This document shows, piece by piece, positions 26,787 to 37,035 of a stretch of DNA of 64,000 nt (the stretch's first letter is position 1; each line of letters opens with the position of its first letter). The translations under genes were made by a program, and so were the position numbers. The DNA comes from Microvirga guangxiensis (lineage in GTDB: Bacteria; Pseudomonadota; Alphaproteobacteria; Rhizobiales; Beijerinckiaceae). The notes beneath the pieces were generated by a model, which ran no database searches, was not told the origin of the DNA, and saw only the letters and a list, made by a program, of their open reading frames with translations. The stretch covers positions 1 through 64,000 of the forward strand of contig NZ_FMVJ01000018.1 of the NCBI RefSeq assembly GCF_900102135.1, written 5' to 3'.

Positions 26787-27680
26787 TCAGGACATCTGCG
26801 CCTCTTCCATCAGCCAGTTCCGGAAAGTCTTCAGCCCTGGACGCATTGGGCGATCCTCCGGTGTTGTGAACCAATAGGCGTTGCGGCTTTTGAAGCCAAG
26901 ACCTGCCGGATTGACCAATCGTCCTGCCTCGAGTTCTTCCTGTACGAGCCGGCGCGGAACGAGCGCAAGGCCCTGACCAGCTATCGCCGCGCGGATGACA
27001 AGGGAATAGAATCCGAACCGGGTCTTGTGAACTGGCATGAATTCCTCAAGCCCATGCGCTTCGGCAAACTCTCTCCAATGCAGAGGCGTTTGAAAATGAT
27101 CAAGCACGGTATAGCGGCGCACATCCTCCGCCGTCCCGATGCCACCCAGGCGCGCAACGAAGGAGGCTGCGCCGACGAGAGCAACATCGCGGCCAAACAG
27201 GTAGCTGGCTTGGTGACCGGACCACTCGCCTTCCCCGAACCGAAAGACCCCATCAGCGGCTTCCGCCGTATCCGTGGTTACGAAAGTCGTGAATTGCACG
27301 TCGATCTCAGGATGGCGTTCGGCAAAGCGCGAGAAGCGCGGCACGAGCCACCGATCGCCAATGATTGGCAGCACATGGAGCCTAACTGACCAAGGCGAGG
27401 CCTTAAGAGCAGAGACCTGCGCATTGCCCGTTTCAAGTTCTGCCAGGGCCTGGCGAACATGCTTCACATAGATCCGTCCGGCTTCCGTCGGAACGAGACC
27501 GCGGTTGCTGCGAGCGAACAGAGAAATTCCCAAGGTTTCCTCCAGCCCGCGTAGATGTTTGCTTACTGCACTTTGGGTCAGGTTGACAGCCGCTGCAGCT
27601 GCGGAGGCCGTACCGTGCTCGGCAACGGCAAGAAGGACACGCAGAGCAGTCATGGAGCTTGGAAGGCGCTGAATCGTCAT
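26787..27680 (-). CDS. LysR-family regulator (GcvA-like)
   Basis: 297 aa. N-terminal winged helix at about residues 8-65 (ASAAAAAVNLTQSAVSKHL, ISLFARSNRGLVPTEAG), then an effector-binding domain that begins with RLHVLPIIGDRWLVPRFSRF, the style of the GcvA/AmpR subgroup (substrate-binding domain with 'PSFAxRWLxPRL'-like start). It is divergent from the argininosuccinate-lyase-family gene with 125 bp between starts, and so is the likely regulator of that gene and the ABC importer behind it. Effector not deducible, though it is presumably the imported compound or its breakdown product. Confidence 0.92.
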   Translation of the reverse strand: MTIQRLPSSMTALRVLLAVAEHGTASAAAAAVNLTQSAVSKHLRGLEETLGISLFARSNRGLVPTEAGRIYVKHVRQALAELETGNAQVSALKASPWSVRLHVLPIIGDRWLVPRFSRFAERHPEIDVQFTTFVTTDTAEAADGVFRFGEGEWSGHQASYLFGRDVALVGAASFVARLGGIGTAEDVRRYTVLDHFQTPLHWREFAEAHGLEEFMPVHKTRFGFYSLVIRAAIAGQGLALVPRRLVQEELEAGRLVNPAGLGFKSRNAYWFTTPEDRPMRPGLKTFRNWLMEEAQMS

Positions 27681-27805
27681 GGAACAAATTGGCTAGAAGA
27701 GAAGAGCTGAGATTTGCTTCTATTCTAAAAAGGAATACCAAGACGACACAATTTCAATTGCCAGTCGAGGTTCCCCTTGGGAAACCAAAAGGAAAGGAGA
27801 TCGAC

Positions 27806-29230
27806 ATGGCATCGAACACCGTTCTGTGGGCCTCGCGCTTCCGCTCAGGTCCTGCCCCGGAGCTCATGGCTCTCTCACGCTCCGACGCCAGCCACTTCCG
27901 CCTCGCGGCTTATGATCTCGCTGCTTCCTTCTCCCATGCGCGCGAGCTTGTGAGAGCCCAGCTGCTCACCCCTGATGAGGGTGAAGCGATTGAGGCAGCC
28001 CTTGTCGAACTCCAGGCTGAAGTTGCAGCCGGAATCCTCAAGCCATTGGAGCAGGACGAGGATGTGCACACCTTTCTGGAGCGTAAGCTCACCGAACGGC
28101 TCGGGCCACTTGGCGGCAAGCTTCGCGCCGGACGCTCGCGTAACGATCAGGCGGCCAACGACCTTAAGCTTTATCTGCGGGATCAGGCCCGTCGCATCGT
28201 CATCGACTTACTAAGTTTGCAGGAGGCCCTCGCGCTGCAAGCGGACGAGCACATCGAAACCATAGCCCCAGGGTTTACCCACCTTCAGCCCGCTCAGCCG
28301 GTGAGCTTTGCGCACCAGCTCCTTGCACATGCGCAGGGCTTCACTCGTGACATCAACCGCATGCAGGATTGGGATCGGCGATCGGCGCGCTCCCCGCTTG
28401 GGGCGGCGGCTCTTGCAGGATCCGCCATTGCCAAATCACCCGAGATCTCCGCCCGTGAGCTCGGTTACGACGCACCTTGTGAAAATTCCATTGATGCGGT
28501 CGGAAGCCGCGACCATGTAACGGAGTTTCTATTCGTCACAGCAATGATCGGTGTAAACCTGTCACGCCTGGCCGAGGAGATCTTCCTCTGGTCTTCGCGC
28601 CAGTTTCGTTGGATCTCGCTAGACGATGCCTACGCAACAGGCTCATCCATTATGCCGCAGAAGAAGAATGCCGACATTGCGGAGTTGACTCGTGGCCGCG
28701 CCGCGCGCCTCATCGGTGCCGTCGGTACCATGCTGACGGCCCTCAAGGGCTTGCCCTTCGCGTACAATCGCGATCTCGCCGAAGACAAGCGGGCCGCATT
28801 CGAGGCCGTCGACACCCTCGCTTTGGTGCTTCCAGCCATGGCTGGAATGGTTCGTACTATGCAGGTCGATGTGGATGAACTGCGCCGGCAGGCAACGGAT
28901 GGATTCACGCTTGCCACTGAAGTGGCCGATTGGCTTGCCCGACAGGGGGTTCCATTCTCGGAGGCCCACGAGATCACAGGCCGATTGGTTCGCTATTGTG
29001 AGGACCGCGATATCGGTCTCGAGGATCTGAGCGCGGAGGATCTGTCGACCGTGGATTCACGCCTGGACCCATCTCTCATGACAAGCCTGACGCCTGATGC
29101 AGCCATAAGAGCTCGTGATGGCTATGGTGGGACGGCTCCACTCCGAATAGCTGAACAGCTTTCCCGCCTACGCTTGGATTTCAATGCGCAGCGCGAATGG
29201 GCAGTGCATTATGACGGCCCGCGGGTCTAA
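27806..29230 (+). CDS. argH: argininosuccinate lyase family protein
   Basis: 474 aa, fumarase/aspartase superfamily. The signature loop with the catalytic serine is GSSIMPQKKNADIAEL (S280-S281); other family blocks are RSRNDQAANDLKLYLRD, FTHLQPAQPVSFAHQL and PLGAAALAGSAI. The ATG at 27806 is chosen because AAAGGAG lies just before it; the longer ORF runs into the divergent LysR gene. The general reaction is elimination of fumarate from an N-substituted aspartate. It sits between a LysR regulator and an amino-acid ABC importer rather than with arginine-synthesis genes. It could therefore be a second, catabolic lyase for an imported compound (EDDS-type C-N lyases belong to the same superfamily). 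Whether it serves arginine synthesis cannot be told from this window. Confidence 0.8.
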   Translation: MASNTVLWASRFRSGPAPELMALSRSDASHFRLAAYDLAASFSHARELVRAQLLTPDEGEAIEAALVELQAEVAAGILKPLEQDEDVHTFLERKLTERLGPLGGKLRAGRSRNDQAANDLKLYLRDQARRIVIDLLSLQEALALQADEHIETIAPGFTHLQPAQPVSFAHQLLAHAQGFTRDINRMQDWDRRSARSPLGAAALAGSAIAKSPEISARELGYDAPCENSIDAVGSRDHVTEFLFVTAMIGVNLSRLAEEIFLWSSRQFRWISLDDAYATGSSIMPQKKNADIAELTRGRAARLIGAVGTMLTALKGLPFAYNRDLAEDKRAAFEAVDTLALVLPAMAGMVRTMQVDVDELRRQATDGFTLATEVADWLARQGVPFSEAHEITGRLVRYCEDRDIGLEDLSAEDLSTVDSRLDPSLMTSLTPDAAIRARDGYGGTAPLRIAEQLSRLRLDFNAQREWAVHYDGPRV

Positions 29231-29255
29231 ACGGATAGGAATGGAGAGAACCGGA

Positions 29256-30161
29256 ATGAGCACCACCGCACCCTCCCCAGTAGGTACAGGGCAGACCGCA
29301 CACTTCGATCCGTCGATCGCGCACCTGACCCATGTGCCACGTCGTCATTACGGACGCTGGATCGCCAGCGCCCTGATCCTCGCGGCGTTTGCCCTTGTGG
29401 TGAAGGCATTCGCTGAAGGGCAGATCGACTGGGCCGTGGTCGGCCAGTTTTTCACGGCTCAATCCATCATTAGCGGCCTCGGCAACACGATCATCATGAC
29501 AGTTTGCGCCATGGCCCTAGGCATCACACTCGGCGTTTTATTCGCAATCATGGTGATGTCGCCCAATCCCGTCCTGAAAGGCGTCGCCGTCTTCTACATC
29601 TGGTTCTTTCGTGGAACGCCGCTCCTTCTTCAGCTCCTGCTTTGGTTCAACCTTGCTCTCGTGTTTCCGCGCATTGGCATCCCTGGATTGTTCGAGGCGC
29701 GCATGGTCGATGTAATGACGCCGTTCGTAGCAACCCTGCTAGGCCTCGGCATCAACCAGGGCGCCTACACGGCCGAGGTCGTCCGATCAGGCATCCTATC
29801 GGTCGATGCGGGCCAGACGGAGGCTGCCAAGGCCATTGGCATGACGCGCCTAACAACCCTACGCCGCATCGTCCTCCCGCAGGCTATGCGTGTGATTATT
29901 CCACCTGTGGGCAATGAAGTGATCAGCATGGTGAAACTCACGTCTATCGCCAGCGTGATCGGCTTTGCCGAGGTGTTGCGCAACGCGCAAACGGTCTATT
30001 ATGCCAACGCGCGAGTGATCGAGCTTCTGATCGTATCCGCCGGCTGGTATCTAATCATCGTGACACTGCTCAGCATAGGTCAGCATTTCCTTGAACGCTA
30101 TTTCGCCAAGGGCACTGGCCGGAGATCTCGCCCTGCAATGCGACCGGCTGTGGAGGGTTGA
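29256..30161 (+). CDS. polar amino acid ABC transporter permease
   Basis: 302 aa from the ATG at 29256 (GGAGAG 9 nt upstream; an ATG at 29241 would add five residues). After an N-terminal tail of about 45 residues there are five or so membrane helices, the HisMQ-type motif FFRGTPLLLQLLLWFNLAL, and the EAA loop EAAKAIGMTRLTTLRRIVLPQA. It is the only permease gene in this transporter set, so the channel is probably a homodimer. It lies 25 bp after the lyase gene, in one operon with it and with the ATPase that follows 3 bp later. Confidence 0.9.
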   Translation: MSTTAPSPVGTGQTAHFDPSIAHLTHVPRRHYGRWIASALILAAFALVVKAFAEGQIDWAVVGQFFTAQSIISGLGNTIIMTVCAMALGITLGVLFAIMVMSPNPVLKGVAVFYIWFFRGTPLLLQLLLWFNLALVFPRIGIPGLFEARMVDVMTPFVATLLGLGINQGAYTAEVVRSGILSVDAGQTEAAKAIGMTRLTTLRRIVLPQAMRVIIPPVGNEVISMVKLTSIASVIGFAEVLRNAQTVYYANARVIELLIVSAGWYLIIVTLLSIGQHFLERYFAKGTGRRSRPAMRPAVEG

Positions 30162-30164
30162 GCC

Positions 30165-30929
<765 letters not shown>

Positions 30930-30958
30930 CAAACGTTCCCTAGAAAGGACCGACGGAA

Positions 30959-31792
30959 ATGAAACTGACAGCAGGTTTGCTTGCGAGCGTGATCGCCCTG
31001 GGCTTTGCAGCCCCATCCCATGCAGCGGAACTTCCAGATCGTATCAAGAAGGCTGGCAAGATTGTCGTTGCGACGATGCCTAACTATGCGCCGATCACTT
31101 TCAAGGATCCAGCCACGAACAAGCTGACAGGCTTTGACATCGACCTAGGCGAAGCCCTCGCGAAGGAACTCGGTGTCGGCATCGAATGGCAAGAGATCGC
31201 TTTCGCTCAGATGATCCCGTCACTGCAGACGGGGCGCGTCGACATCGCGCTCGCTGGTATGAGCGATCTTCCGGCCCGTCGTGAGATCGTCGATTTCGTC
31301 GACTACATGAAATCCGGTGCGCAATTCTACACCTCGCCCGCGATGGCGGCGACTCTCAAGACTCCAGAAGACCTTTGCGGCAAGAAAGTCGGCGCGAGCC
31401 GCGCCACCAACTGGCCACGTCAGATCGGTGAATGGAGTCAGGCCAACTGCGTGGCGAAGGGAAAGCCCGCCATCGAGGCCATTGGCACAGAAGGGTCTGC
31501 TGATGCCCGCACTCAGCTGAAGACGCAGCGTTTGGATGCAGCAGTTCAGGGCAACGAGACCCTTCCATACTTCCAGTCGCAAGAGCCCAACAGCTATGTG
31601 CTCATCGGCGATGCCTTCACAGTCTCCCTTTCCGGCATTCCCGTGCTCAAAACCGAAACTCAGTTGCGCGACGCTATCAAGGAAGGCCTCGAGCGTCTTC
31701 AGCAGAAGGGCGTATATGACGAGATCGTAAAGAAGTATGGTCTCCAAGCCAATAAGTTGACGCCCATCGGCATTAATCAAGGCACAGATTAA
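30959..31792 (+). CDS. amino acid ABC transporter substrate-binding protein
   Basis: 277 aa SBP_bac_3 periplasmic binding protein. A signal peptide of about 22 residues (KLTAGLLASVIALGFAAPSHA) is followed by the family opening RIKKAGKIVVATMPNYAPIT and the family motif GFDIDLGEALAKELG. The last gene of the lyase/importer operon, 29 bp after the ATPase with AGAAAGGA before its ATG; an intrinsic terminator follows 8 bp after the stop. The ligand is unknown. The linked lyase suggests an N-substituted aspartate or similar dicarboxylic amino acid, which is inference. Confidence 0.9.
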   Translation: MKLTAGLLASVIALGFAAPSHAAELPDRIKKAGKIVVATMPNYAPITFKDPATNKLTGFDIDLGEALAKELGVGIEWQEIAFAQMIPSLQTGRVDIALAGMSDLPARREIVDFVDYMKSGAQFYTSPAMAATLKTPEDLCGKKVGASRATNWPRQIGEWSQANCVAKGKPAIEAIGTEGSADARTQLKTQRLDAAVQGNETLPYFQSQEPNSYVLIGDAFTVSLSGIPVLKTETQLRDAIKEGLERLQQKGVYDEIVKKYGLQANKLTPIGINQGTD

Positions 31793-31800
31793 ACCCCGAC

Positions 31801-31830
31801 AAAGGCTCGCGCAGTGGTGCGTGAGCCTTT
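31801..31830 (+). terminator. intrinsic terminator of the lyase/ABC operon
   Basis: AAAGGCTCGCGC pairs with GCGTGAGCCTTT (one mismatch in 12) around a 6-nt loop, followed by CCTCTTG. Placed directly after the binding-protein stop, and also near the 3' end of the convergent GNAT gene, it may serve both strands. Confidence 0.75.
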
Positions 31831-31843
31831 CCTCTTGCTAGGT

Positions 31844-32416
31844 TCACGGTAGCGAATCTCTCTTATCGTTCAGGATGCTTTTCCGCTCCTGGGCCAGGAA
31901 CGCGGGCAGATCATCCCAGACATAAAGATAGTTCTGAGAGCGCCATACAGGACCCGGATCGGTATAGCTCCCCACCTTTTCGCCCCCCAATTTTTCATAG
32001 AACGCAATAGCTGGATCGTTCCCGATAACGACACCAAGCCCTATGCCGTTGTAGCCGGCCTCCATCATACAGCGTGCAAGGTGAAGCAGCAGCTTACGAC
32101 CGATGCCCATACGCTTGAAGACGGTTCCTACATAGAGGAACTTGATCTCGGCTCTGTCCTGATAGATCTCGTGCGAGGCTGGTCCGGCTGCACCGAAGCC
32201 TGCCAACTGCCCCTCCGCCTCGACAACCACTATAATCCGCTCGCTCTCAGCGTGTGAAAGCATGCTCTGCCAACGGGCCAGCCTGGCTTCCTCCGTCATC
32301 AAGTCATATGCCGTTTGCGGAGCAAGAGCACGATAGGTCTCTCGCCAGGTAAGATAGTGCAGCCGCGCAATCGGCAGAGCATCAACTTTCTGTGCTAGAC
32401 GGATCGTGATAGACAT
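31844..32416 (-). CDS. GNAT-family N-acetyltransferase
   Basis: 190 aa single GNAT domain. The acetyl-CoA-binding motif A is visible as LYVGTVFKRMGIGRKLLLHL and motif B as VVIGNDPAIAFYEKLGGEKVG. The start at 32416 (MSITIRLAQKVDALPIARLH) gives the normal family beginning. Convergent with the ABC operon and monocistronic. The acceptor substrate cannot be predicted. Confidence 0.9.
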   Translation of the reverse strand: MSITIRLAQKVDALPIARLHYLTWRETYRALAPQTAYDLMTEEARLARWQSMLSHAESERIIVVVEAEGQLAGFGAAGPASHEIYQDRAEIKFLYVGTVFKRMGIGRKLLLHLARCMMEAGYNGIGLGVVIGNDPAIAFYEKLGGEKVGSYTDPGPVWRSQNYLYVWDDLPAFLAQERKSILNDKRDSLP

Positions 32417-32779
32417 TTTATCTCTTGTTATCCTATGGCGATTGTTGCCAAGGTTGATCTGGGATCTGCTGAAGGATCCTTTTACGAGCTGAGCGATGTT
32501 TATCGAGAGCTAAAGTCCGATTTGAGGCTAAGCAAGTGGAAAGCGAGCAGTTGGATAGATCCTGATCCAAGAAAATCTTGATTGGGCCAAAGAACGAGTT
32601 TCCGCACTTGCGAAGATCGGCTTGCTGTAATGGCAGGGCCAAGACGCGAGGTCCCATTTGCGGCGATAGGCGACCTTCCCATACGCACACCGCAACTCTT
32701 CATACGAGAGCTTTGGCTATGACTACAGGTTGGGATCGCTCGCTGGCTGCTTGGCGTCCGCCGCTCCGAGTTGCAGTGA
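32417..32779. other. gap without recognised feature
   Basis: About 360 bp between the start of the GNAT gene and the end of the sensor kinase. It must hold the GNAT promoter. Short open frames exist but none has a ribosome site or family resemblance, and no clear terminator for the kinase was seen. Confidence 0.55.
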
Positions 32780-34678
32780 TCAGGGCCCTTTGCAGCTGAG
32801 TGCTGCCCTGCGCAACACCCGAGATAGCTCCTCGGCCGCATAGGGCTTATGCAAGAGCTCGAAGCCGTGACGGCCTTCCTCTGCCAGCACATGACTGTAG
32901 CCGGATGTCAGGATCACGGGCAAGCCAGGGTGGCGCCGCCGGATCTCCTCGCCGAGTTCCACACCGCCCATGCCTGGCATTACGACGTCCGAGAACACAA
33001 CATCGAAGCCGTCCGCCTCGCCTAGAAGTTCGAGCGCTTCGCGAGCATTTGCAGCCCACGTCGTCACATACCCGAGGTCTTGGAGCAGCTGTGTGGAGAA
33101 TCGCCCTACCTCGACGTTGTCCTCAACGACCAGCACCCGTCGACCTCTTCCCTCCGCTGATGCTCCCTCGTTGAACTTAGCACCCTGCTCCTCTGGCGCT
33201 TTTTCGACCTGAGGCAGATAAATCGTGAATGTCGCGCCGTGGCCAATCTCGCTCGAGACAGCAATATCACCGCCCGACTGCTTGACGAAGCCATAAACCT
33301 GGGACAGGCCAAGACCAGTTCCCTTGCCGACCTCCTTGGTTGTGAAGAAGGGCTCAAAGATCTGAGAGAGCTTGTCGGCTGGGATCCCTGCACCGGTATC
33401 GCTGACGGACACCGCCACGAATGGTCCCAGGCTGCCGGCATGGCCTCTCAAAGGTGGCAACATAGGGATGCTCCGTACCTTCACCGCAAGCCTGCCCTCG
33501 CCATTCATAGCGTCGCGCGCGTTCACGGTCATGTTGACCAACGCTGTCTCAAACTGGCTCACGTCCGCCTGGGCGAAACAGCCCTGCGCATCGAGGTCTG
33601 TGACAATCTCGATGCGCGACCCCACAACCGTACGCAGCATGTCAGTGACAGCTTCCACGCGCTTTGGTACGTCGAACACCTCAGGCTTCAGCGCCTGCCG
33701 GCGTGCGAACGCGAGGAGCTGACCGGTGAGCTTCGATGCTCGGTCAACAGTGTCAGAAATTGCGTCCATGTAGCGGCGCCTGCGCTCTTCCGCCAAGTCA
33801 GGCCGGCGTAGGAGGTCGGTCGAGCTCTTGATGATCGTCAATAGGTTATTGAAGTCGTGCGCCACACCGCCGGTCAGTTGGCCCACCGCCTCCAGCTTCT
33901 GTGACTGGCGCAACGCGTCCTGTGCGATGGTGAGCTCCCTCTCCCGTTGTTTCACGATGCTGACATCACGCCCCACCGCGATGAAGTTGACGCCCTCGGC
34001 CTCGGGCGCGACGGTCCACTCGATCGGCTTCCACCCACCATCCTGGGTCGCAATGCGATTCTCGAACCGCGTCGGCTGACCGGTTTCGCTCATGCGAGCC
34101 AAAGCGGCGAGAGTCGGGCCCATGTCGTCAGGGTGCATGAACGTTGCGTAGGGTCGCGTCAGGAGCTCTGCCTCGGACCATCCGAGCACCCGCGTCCAGG
34201 CGGGGCTGACCGCTGACATCATGCCCTGATAATCGGCACGCGCCAGCATGTCTTCAGAAAAGGTCCAGAGCCGGTCGAGCTCAGCCCTGCGTTCGGCGAG
34301 CTCAGCTGCTTGATCCTTTTCCACCGTTACATTACGCCCGCTGCAATAGAACTCCTCGCCCTCGGGAACAGCGACCCACGAGATCCAGCTGTATGTTCCA
34401 TTCTTCGCTCGGTAGCGGTTCTCGAACCGCAACACCGGCTGGCCCTTCTTGAGCATATCAAAGGCGGCGAGCGTCGGCCCGACATCGTCCGGATGCAGCA
34501 GCTCTACGAAGGGCGTTCGGGCAATCTCCTCTTCTGTCCACCCGAGAGCTTCCTCCCAGGCAGGGTTGGTACTCGTGAAATACCCCGCACTGTTCGCGAC
34601 GCCGAGGAGGTCCGGGCTCACCTGCCAGGTGCGGCTGCGCTGCCGCGTGCGTTCTTCCACCTGATGTTCAAGTTCCAC
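32780..34678 (-). CDS. hybrid sensor histidine kinase, C-terminal part after an in-frame stop
   Basis: 632 codons from a GTG at 34678. Order: two PAS domains (about 20-125 and 140-245, the second ending FIAVGRDVSIVKQRE); a dimerisation helix with phospho-accepting H274 in GGVAHDFNNLL; an HATPase domain with N-box NARDAMNGEGR and G-boxes DTGAGIPADK and GTGLGLSQVYG; and a C-terminal receiver whose acceptor aspartate is in FDVVFSDVVMPGMGG. All catalytic motifs are intact. It is in the same frame as the ORF ending at 34700, separated only by a TAG and seven sense codons, so this is the downstream part of one broken gene. Expression now would need re-initiation at the GTG or readthrough. Confidence 0.88.
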   Translation of the reverse strand: MELEHQVEERTRQRSRTWQVSPDLLGVANSAGYFTSTNPAWEEALGWTEEEIARTPFVELLHPDDVGPTLAAFDMLKKGQPVLRFENRYRAKNGTYSWISWVAVPEGEEFYCSGRNVTVEKDQAAELAERRAELDRLWTFSEDMLARADYQGMMSAVSPAWTRVLGWSEAELLTRPYATFMHPDDMGPTLAALARMSETGQPTRFENRIATQDGGWKPIEWTVAPEAEGVNFIAVGRDVSIVKQRERELTIAQDALRQSQKLEAVGQLTGGVAHDFNNLLTIIKSSTDLLRRPDLAEERRRRYMDAISDTVDRASKLTGQLLAFARRQALKPEVFDVPKRVEAVTDMLRTVVGSRIEIVTDLDAQGCFAQADVSQFETALVNMTVNARDAMNGEGRLAVKVRSIPMLPPLRGHAGSLGPFVAVSVSDTGAGIPADKLSQIFEPFFTTKEVGKGTGLGLSQVYGFVKQSGGDIAVSSEIGHGATFTIYLPQVEKAPEEQGAKFNEGASAEGRGRRVLVVEDNVEVGRFSTQLLQDLGYVTTWAANAREALELLGEADGFDVVFSDVVMPGMGGVELGEEIRRRHPGLPVILTSGYSHVLAEEGRHGFELLHKPYAAEELSRVLRRAALSCKGP

Positions 34679-34699
34679 ATTGAGGGCTCGCAGGCGTGC

Positions 34700-35536
34700 C
34701 TAACTCTCGCGCAACGCCAGCTCGGCCTGCCTGCGAGCCGTGACATCTCGAAACACCACCGCGACCTGACGACGGCTCGCAGGCTCAACCCGGAAGGCGG
34801 CCAGCTCGAGATATCGGTGGGTGGCGACGAGCTCCCGCTCAAACCGAGTGGGCTCGCCGGTTTCCAGAACGCGGCGATAGAGCGCCACCCAGCCCTCCGC
34901 CTCGTCAGGCACCATCTCGCGCACATTTTGCCCGACGACATTCTGGATGCCAGCATGGACGGCGTAAGCTGAGTTTGCCTCGACATGAATGTAGTCGCTC
35001 AATGGGCCGTGAGGTCCATCGAAAAACTCGATGATGGCAAAGCCTTCGTCGATATTCTCGAACAAGTTGCGATAGCGCGTCTCGCTTTCGCGCAACGCTT
35101 CAAGCCGGCCCCGCGCCTCATATTGCCGCCGCCGCGCGCGCAGCGCCGAGCGAGCGAGGCTGACGAGAGTGGTTGGGTGAAAAGGACGCTCCAGGAACGA
35201 AACGTTGCCGAGCACGTCGAGATAACGTCTGGCTGCGGGATTGCGCTCAACTCCGCCGCCTCGCATCGTCAGGACGATGAAGGCAAAGTCCGACCAGGGT
35301 GGCTGCTGGTCAATCCACTGAGATAGATCTTTCAGATCGGCGGTGCGCAAGGCCTCGTCTGTGACAAGCACGAATCCTGCACCCTGAGCGATCTTGCTCA
35401 CCAGCACCGGTAGGTCGGGGCAGATTTCTGCCGCCATCCCGGCAGCGTGTAGGATGTGTACTGCAATCGCCGCATCCCGCCCGTGCGGAGCCAAGATGAG
35501 CGCCCGCTCCGACTGGGATAGAAGTATGTCGCTCAT
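34700..35536 (-). CDS. PAS/receiver-like sensor protein, N-terminal part of the split hybrid kinase
   Basis: 278 aa ending in a TAG at 34700-34702. Residues 1-140 form a receiver-like domain (ALILAPHGRDAAIAVHILHA ... NVSFLERPFHPTTLVSLA), as in kinases that carry a leading REC domain. Residues about 148-270 form a PAS domain (YRNLFENIDEGFAIIEFF, VAVVFRDVTARRQAE). The frame continues unchanged past the TAG into the kinase at 34678, and the sequence around the stop (RES*ARLRALNVELEHQVEE) reads as an unbroken coiled-coil linker. The intact product would be about 918 residues. The start overlaps the KaiC-like gene by 4 bp. Confidence 0.85.
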   Translation of the reverse strand: MSDILLSQSERALILAPHGRDAAIAVHILHAAGMAAEICPDLPVLVSKIAQGAGFVLVTDEALRTADLKDLSQWIDQQPPWSDFAFIVLTMRGGGVERNPAARRYLDVLGNVSFLERPFHPTTLVSLARSALRARRRQYEARGRLEALRESETRYRNLFENIDEGFAIIEFFDGPHGPLSDYIHVEANSAYAVHAGIQNVVGQNVREMVPDEAEGWVALYRRVLETGEPTRFERELVATHRYLELAAFRVEPASRRQVAVVFRDVTARRQAELALRES

Positions 35537-37035
35537 AGCCAGCGATCTTCGAGGAGCCGGGCCCGGTCAGACTCGGCCAGGATGGGAGTACCACGCAGAA
35601 CTCCTTGGAAACCCTCCAAGGGTTCGCCGATGACAATACCTCTACTATCGATCCGGATCTCGCGGATGGTATTCTCGTGCATGCCGAACCGCTTCTTGAT
35701 GATCGAGATCGCTCTTCGAACCTGGCCGAAGGCCTCGAAATAGCGCAGCAGGATCACCGTGTCGGCGAGATAAGTGATGTCGACTGGCGACTTCATGTCG
35801 CCGACGAGCCCGTGTTGGGCAACCGTCAGGAAGGTCGAGGCGCCCTGACGGTTCAGGTACTGCAATAGCTCATGGATGTGGAGGATCAGGAAATTTTCCT
35901 CCGGCATAGCCGATTGGTAGCCGTTAAGGCCGTCGATCACGACTGTTTTGACGCCGCTGCGATCAACCCTAGCCCGAACCTTATGGGCAAATTCTCCCGG
36001 TGAGAGCTCGGCGGCATCGACTTGCTCGATAAACAGGCGGCCACTGGCGCACAGCGCGTCGAGATCGATCCCCATCAGCTTGGCCCGGTCAATGAGTAGA
36101 CCAAGCTCCTCATCAAAGATGAACAAGGCTGCCTTCTCGCCCCGAGCCGCGGCAGAGATCGCGAATTGCACTGTCAGAAGGGATTTACCTGATCCAGCTG
36201 GTCCCATGACCAACGTGCTGGAGCCTTGCTCAATGCCACCGCCAAGGAGCGCGTCGAGTTCAGCGATGCCACTGGTGAGCACCTCGCGGGCAAAGCCCGT
36301 CTTGTGCTCGCCAGAAATCAGGCGTGGGAAGACCTGGACACCACCTTCAGCGATGATGAAATCATGAAATCCGCCCCGGAACGACTGCCCACGGTACTTG
36401 ATAACCCGCAGGCGGCGGCGCTCGGACCCATAGCTCGGGGTAAGCTCCTCTAGGCGGATCACTCCATGGGCGAGGCTGTGAACGGTTTTATCATTGGTGT
36501 CAGTGGTCAGATCATCCAGCATCAGCACCGTTGCACCCTGCTTGGCAAAATAGTGCTTCATCGCCAGGATCTGACGGCGGTAGCGCAGGGAGCTCTGCGC
36601 TAGGAGCCGGATCTCAGATAGGCTGTCGATCACGATGCGAACCGGCTGGGTTTGGTCGATGGCTTCGAACACGGCCTTGGTAGTCTCACCGAGCTCAAGA
36701 TCGGACGAGTAGAGCAGGCTCTGCTGGTGCTCGTCATCAAGAAGATTCTCGGGCGGGACGAGTTCGAACACCTGAACGTCTTTGCCGATGGTCCAACCAT
36801 GTGAGGCTGCTCCCTCGCGCAGCTCACGCTCGGTCTCTGACATAGTAATGTAGAGCCCGATCTCGCCGATCTTGGCTCCCTCGAGCAGGAACTGGAGCGC
36901 AATAGTGGTCTTGCCGGTGCCGGGGCTGCCCTCCAGAAGGTAGACATGTCCAGGAGACAATCCCCCGATGAGGATGTCGTCCAGCCCTGCAACCCCCGTG
37001 CGCGCTTTTGAGGTGGGCTGTGGCTTAACATTCAT
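35533..37035 (-). CDS. KaiC-like double RecA-domain ATPase
   Basis: 500 aa with two KaiC domains: Walker A GSPGTGKTT near residue 37 and a second, GPAGSGKSL, near 270. Walker B-like strands read RIVIDSL and TVVIDGLNGY. The domain order and length match KaiC, but no kaiA/kaiB gene is nearby; KaiC homologues outside cyanobacteria commonly sit beside sensor kinases, as here. It overlaps the HigA-like gene upstream and the kinase gene downstream by 4 bp each, so the three are translationally coupled. Probably a cytoplasmic ATPase that tunes the kinase; timekeeping is not implied. Confidence 0.92.
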   Translation of the reverse strand: MNVKPQPTSKARTGVAGLDDILIGGLSPGHVYLLEGSPGTGKTTIALQFLLEGAKIGEIGLYITMSETERELREGAASHGWTIGKDVQVFELVPPENLLDDEHQQSLLYSSDLELGETTKAVFEAIDQTQPVRIVIDSLSEIRLLAQSSLRYRRQILAMKHYFAKQGATVLMLDDLTTDTNDKTVHSLAHGVIRLEELTPSYGSERRRLRVIKYRGQSFRGGFHDFIIAEGGVQVFPRLISGEHKTGFAREVLTSGIAELDALLGGGIEQGSSTLVMGPAGSGKSLLTVQFAISAAARGEKAALFIFDEELGLLIDRAKLMGIDLDALCASGRLFIEQVDAAELSPGEFAHKVRARVDRSGVKTVVIDGLNGYQSAMPEENFLILHIHELLQYLNRQGASTFLTVAQHGLVGDMKSPVDITYLADTVILLRYFEAFGQVRRAISIIKKRFGMHENTIREIRIDSRGIVIGEPLEGFQGVLRGTPILAESDRARLLEDRWL

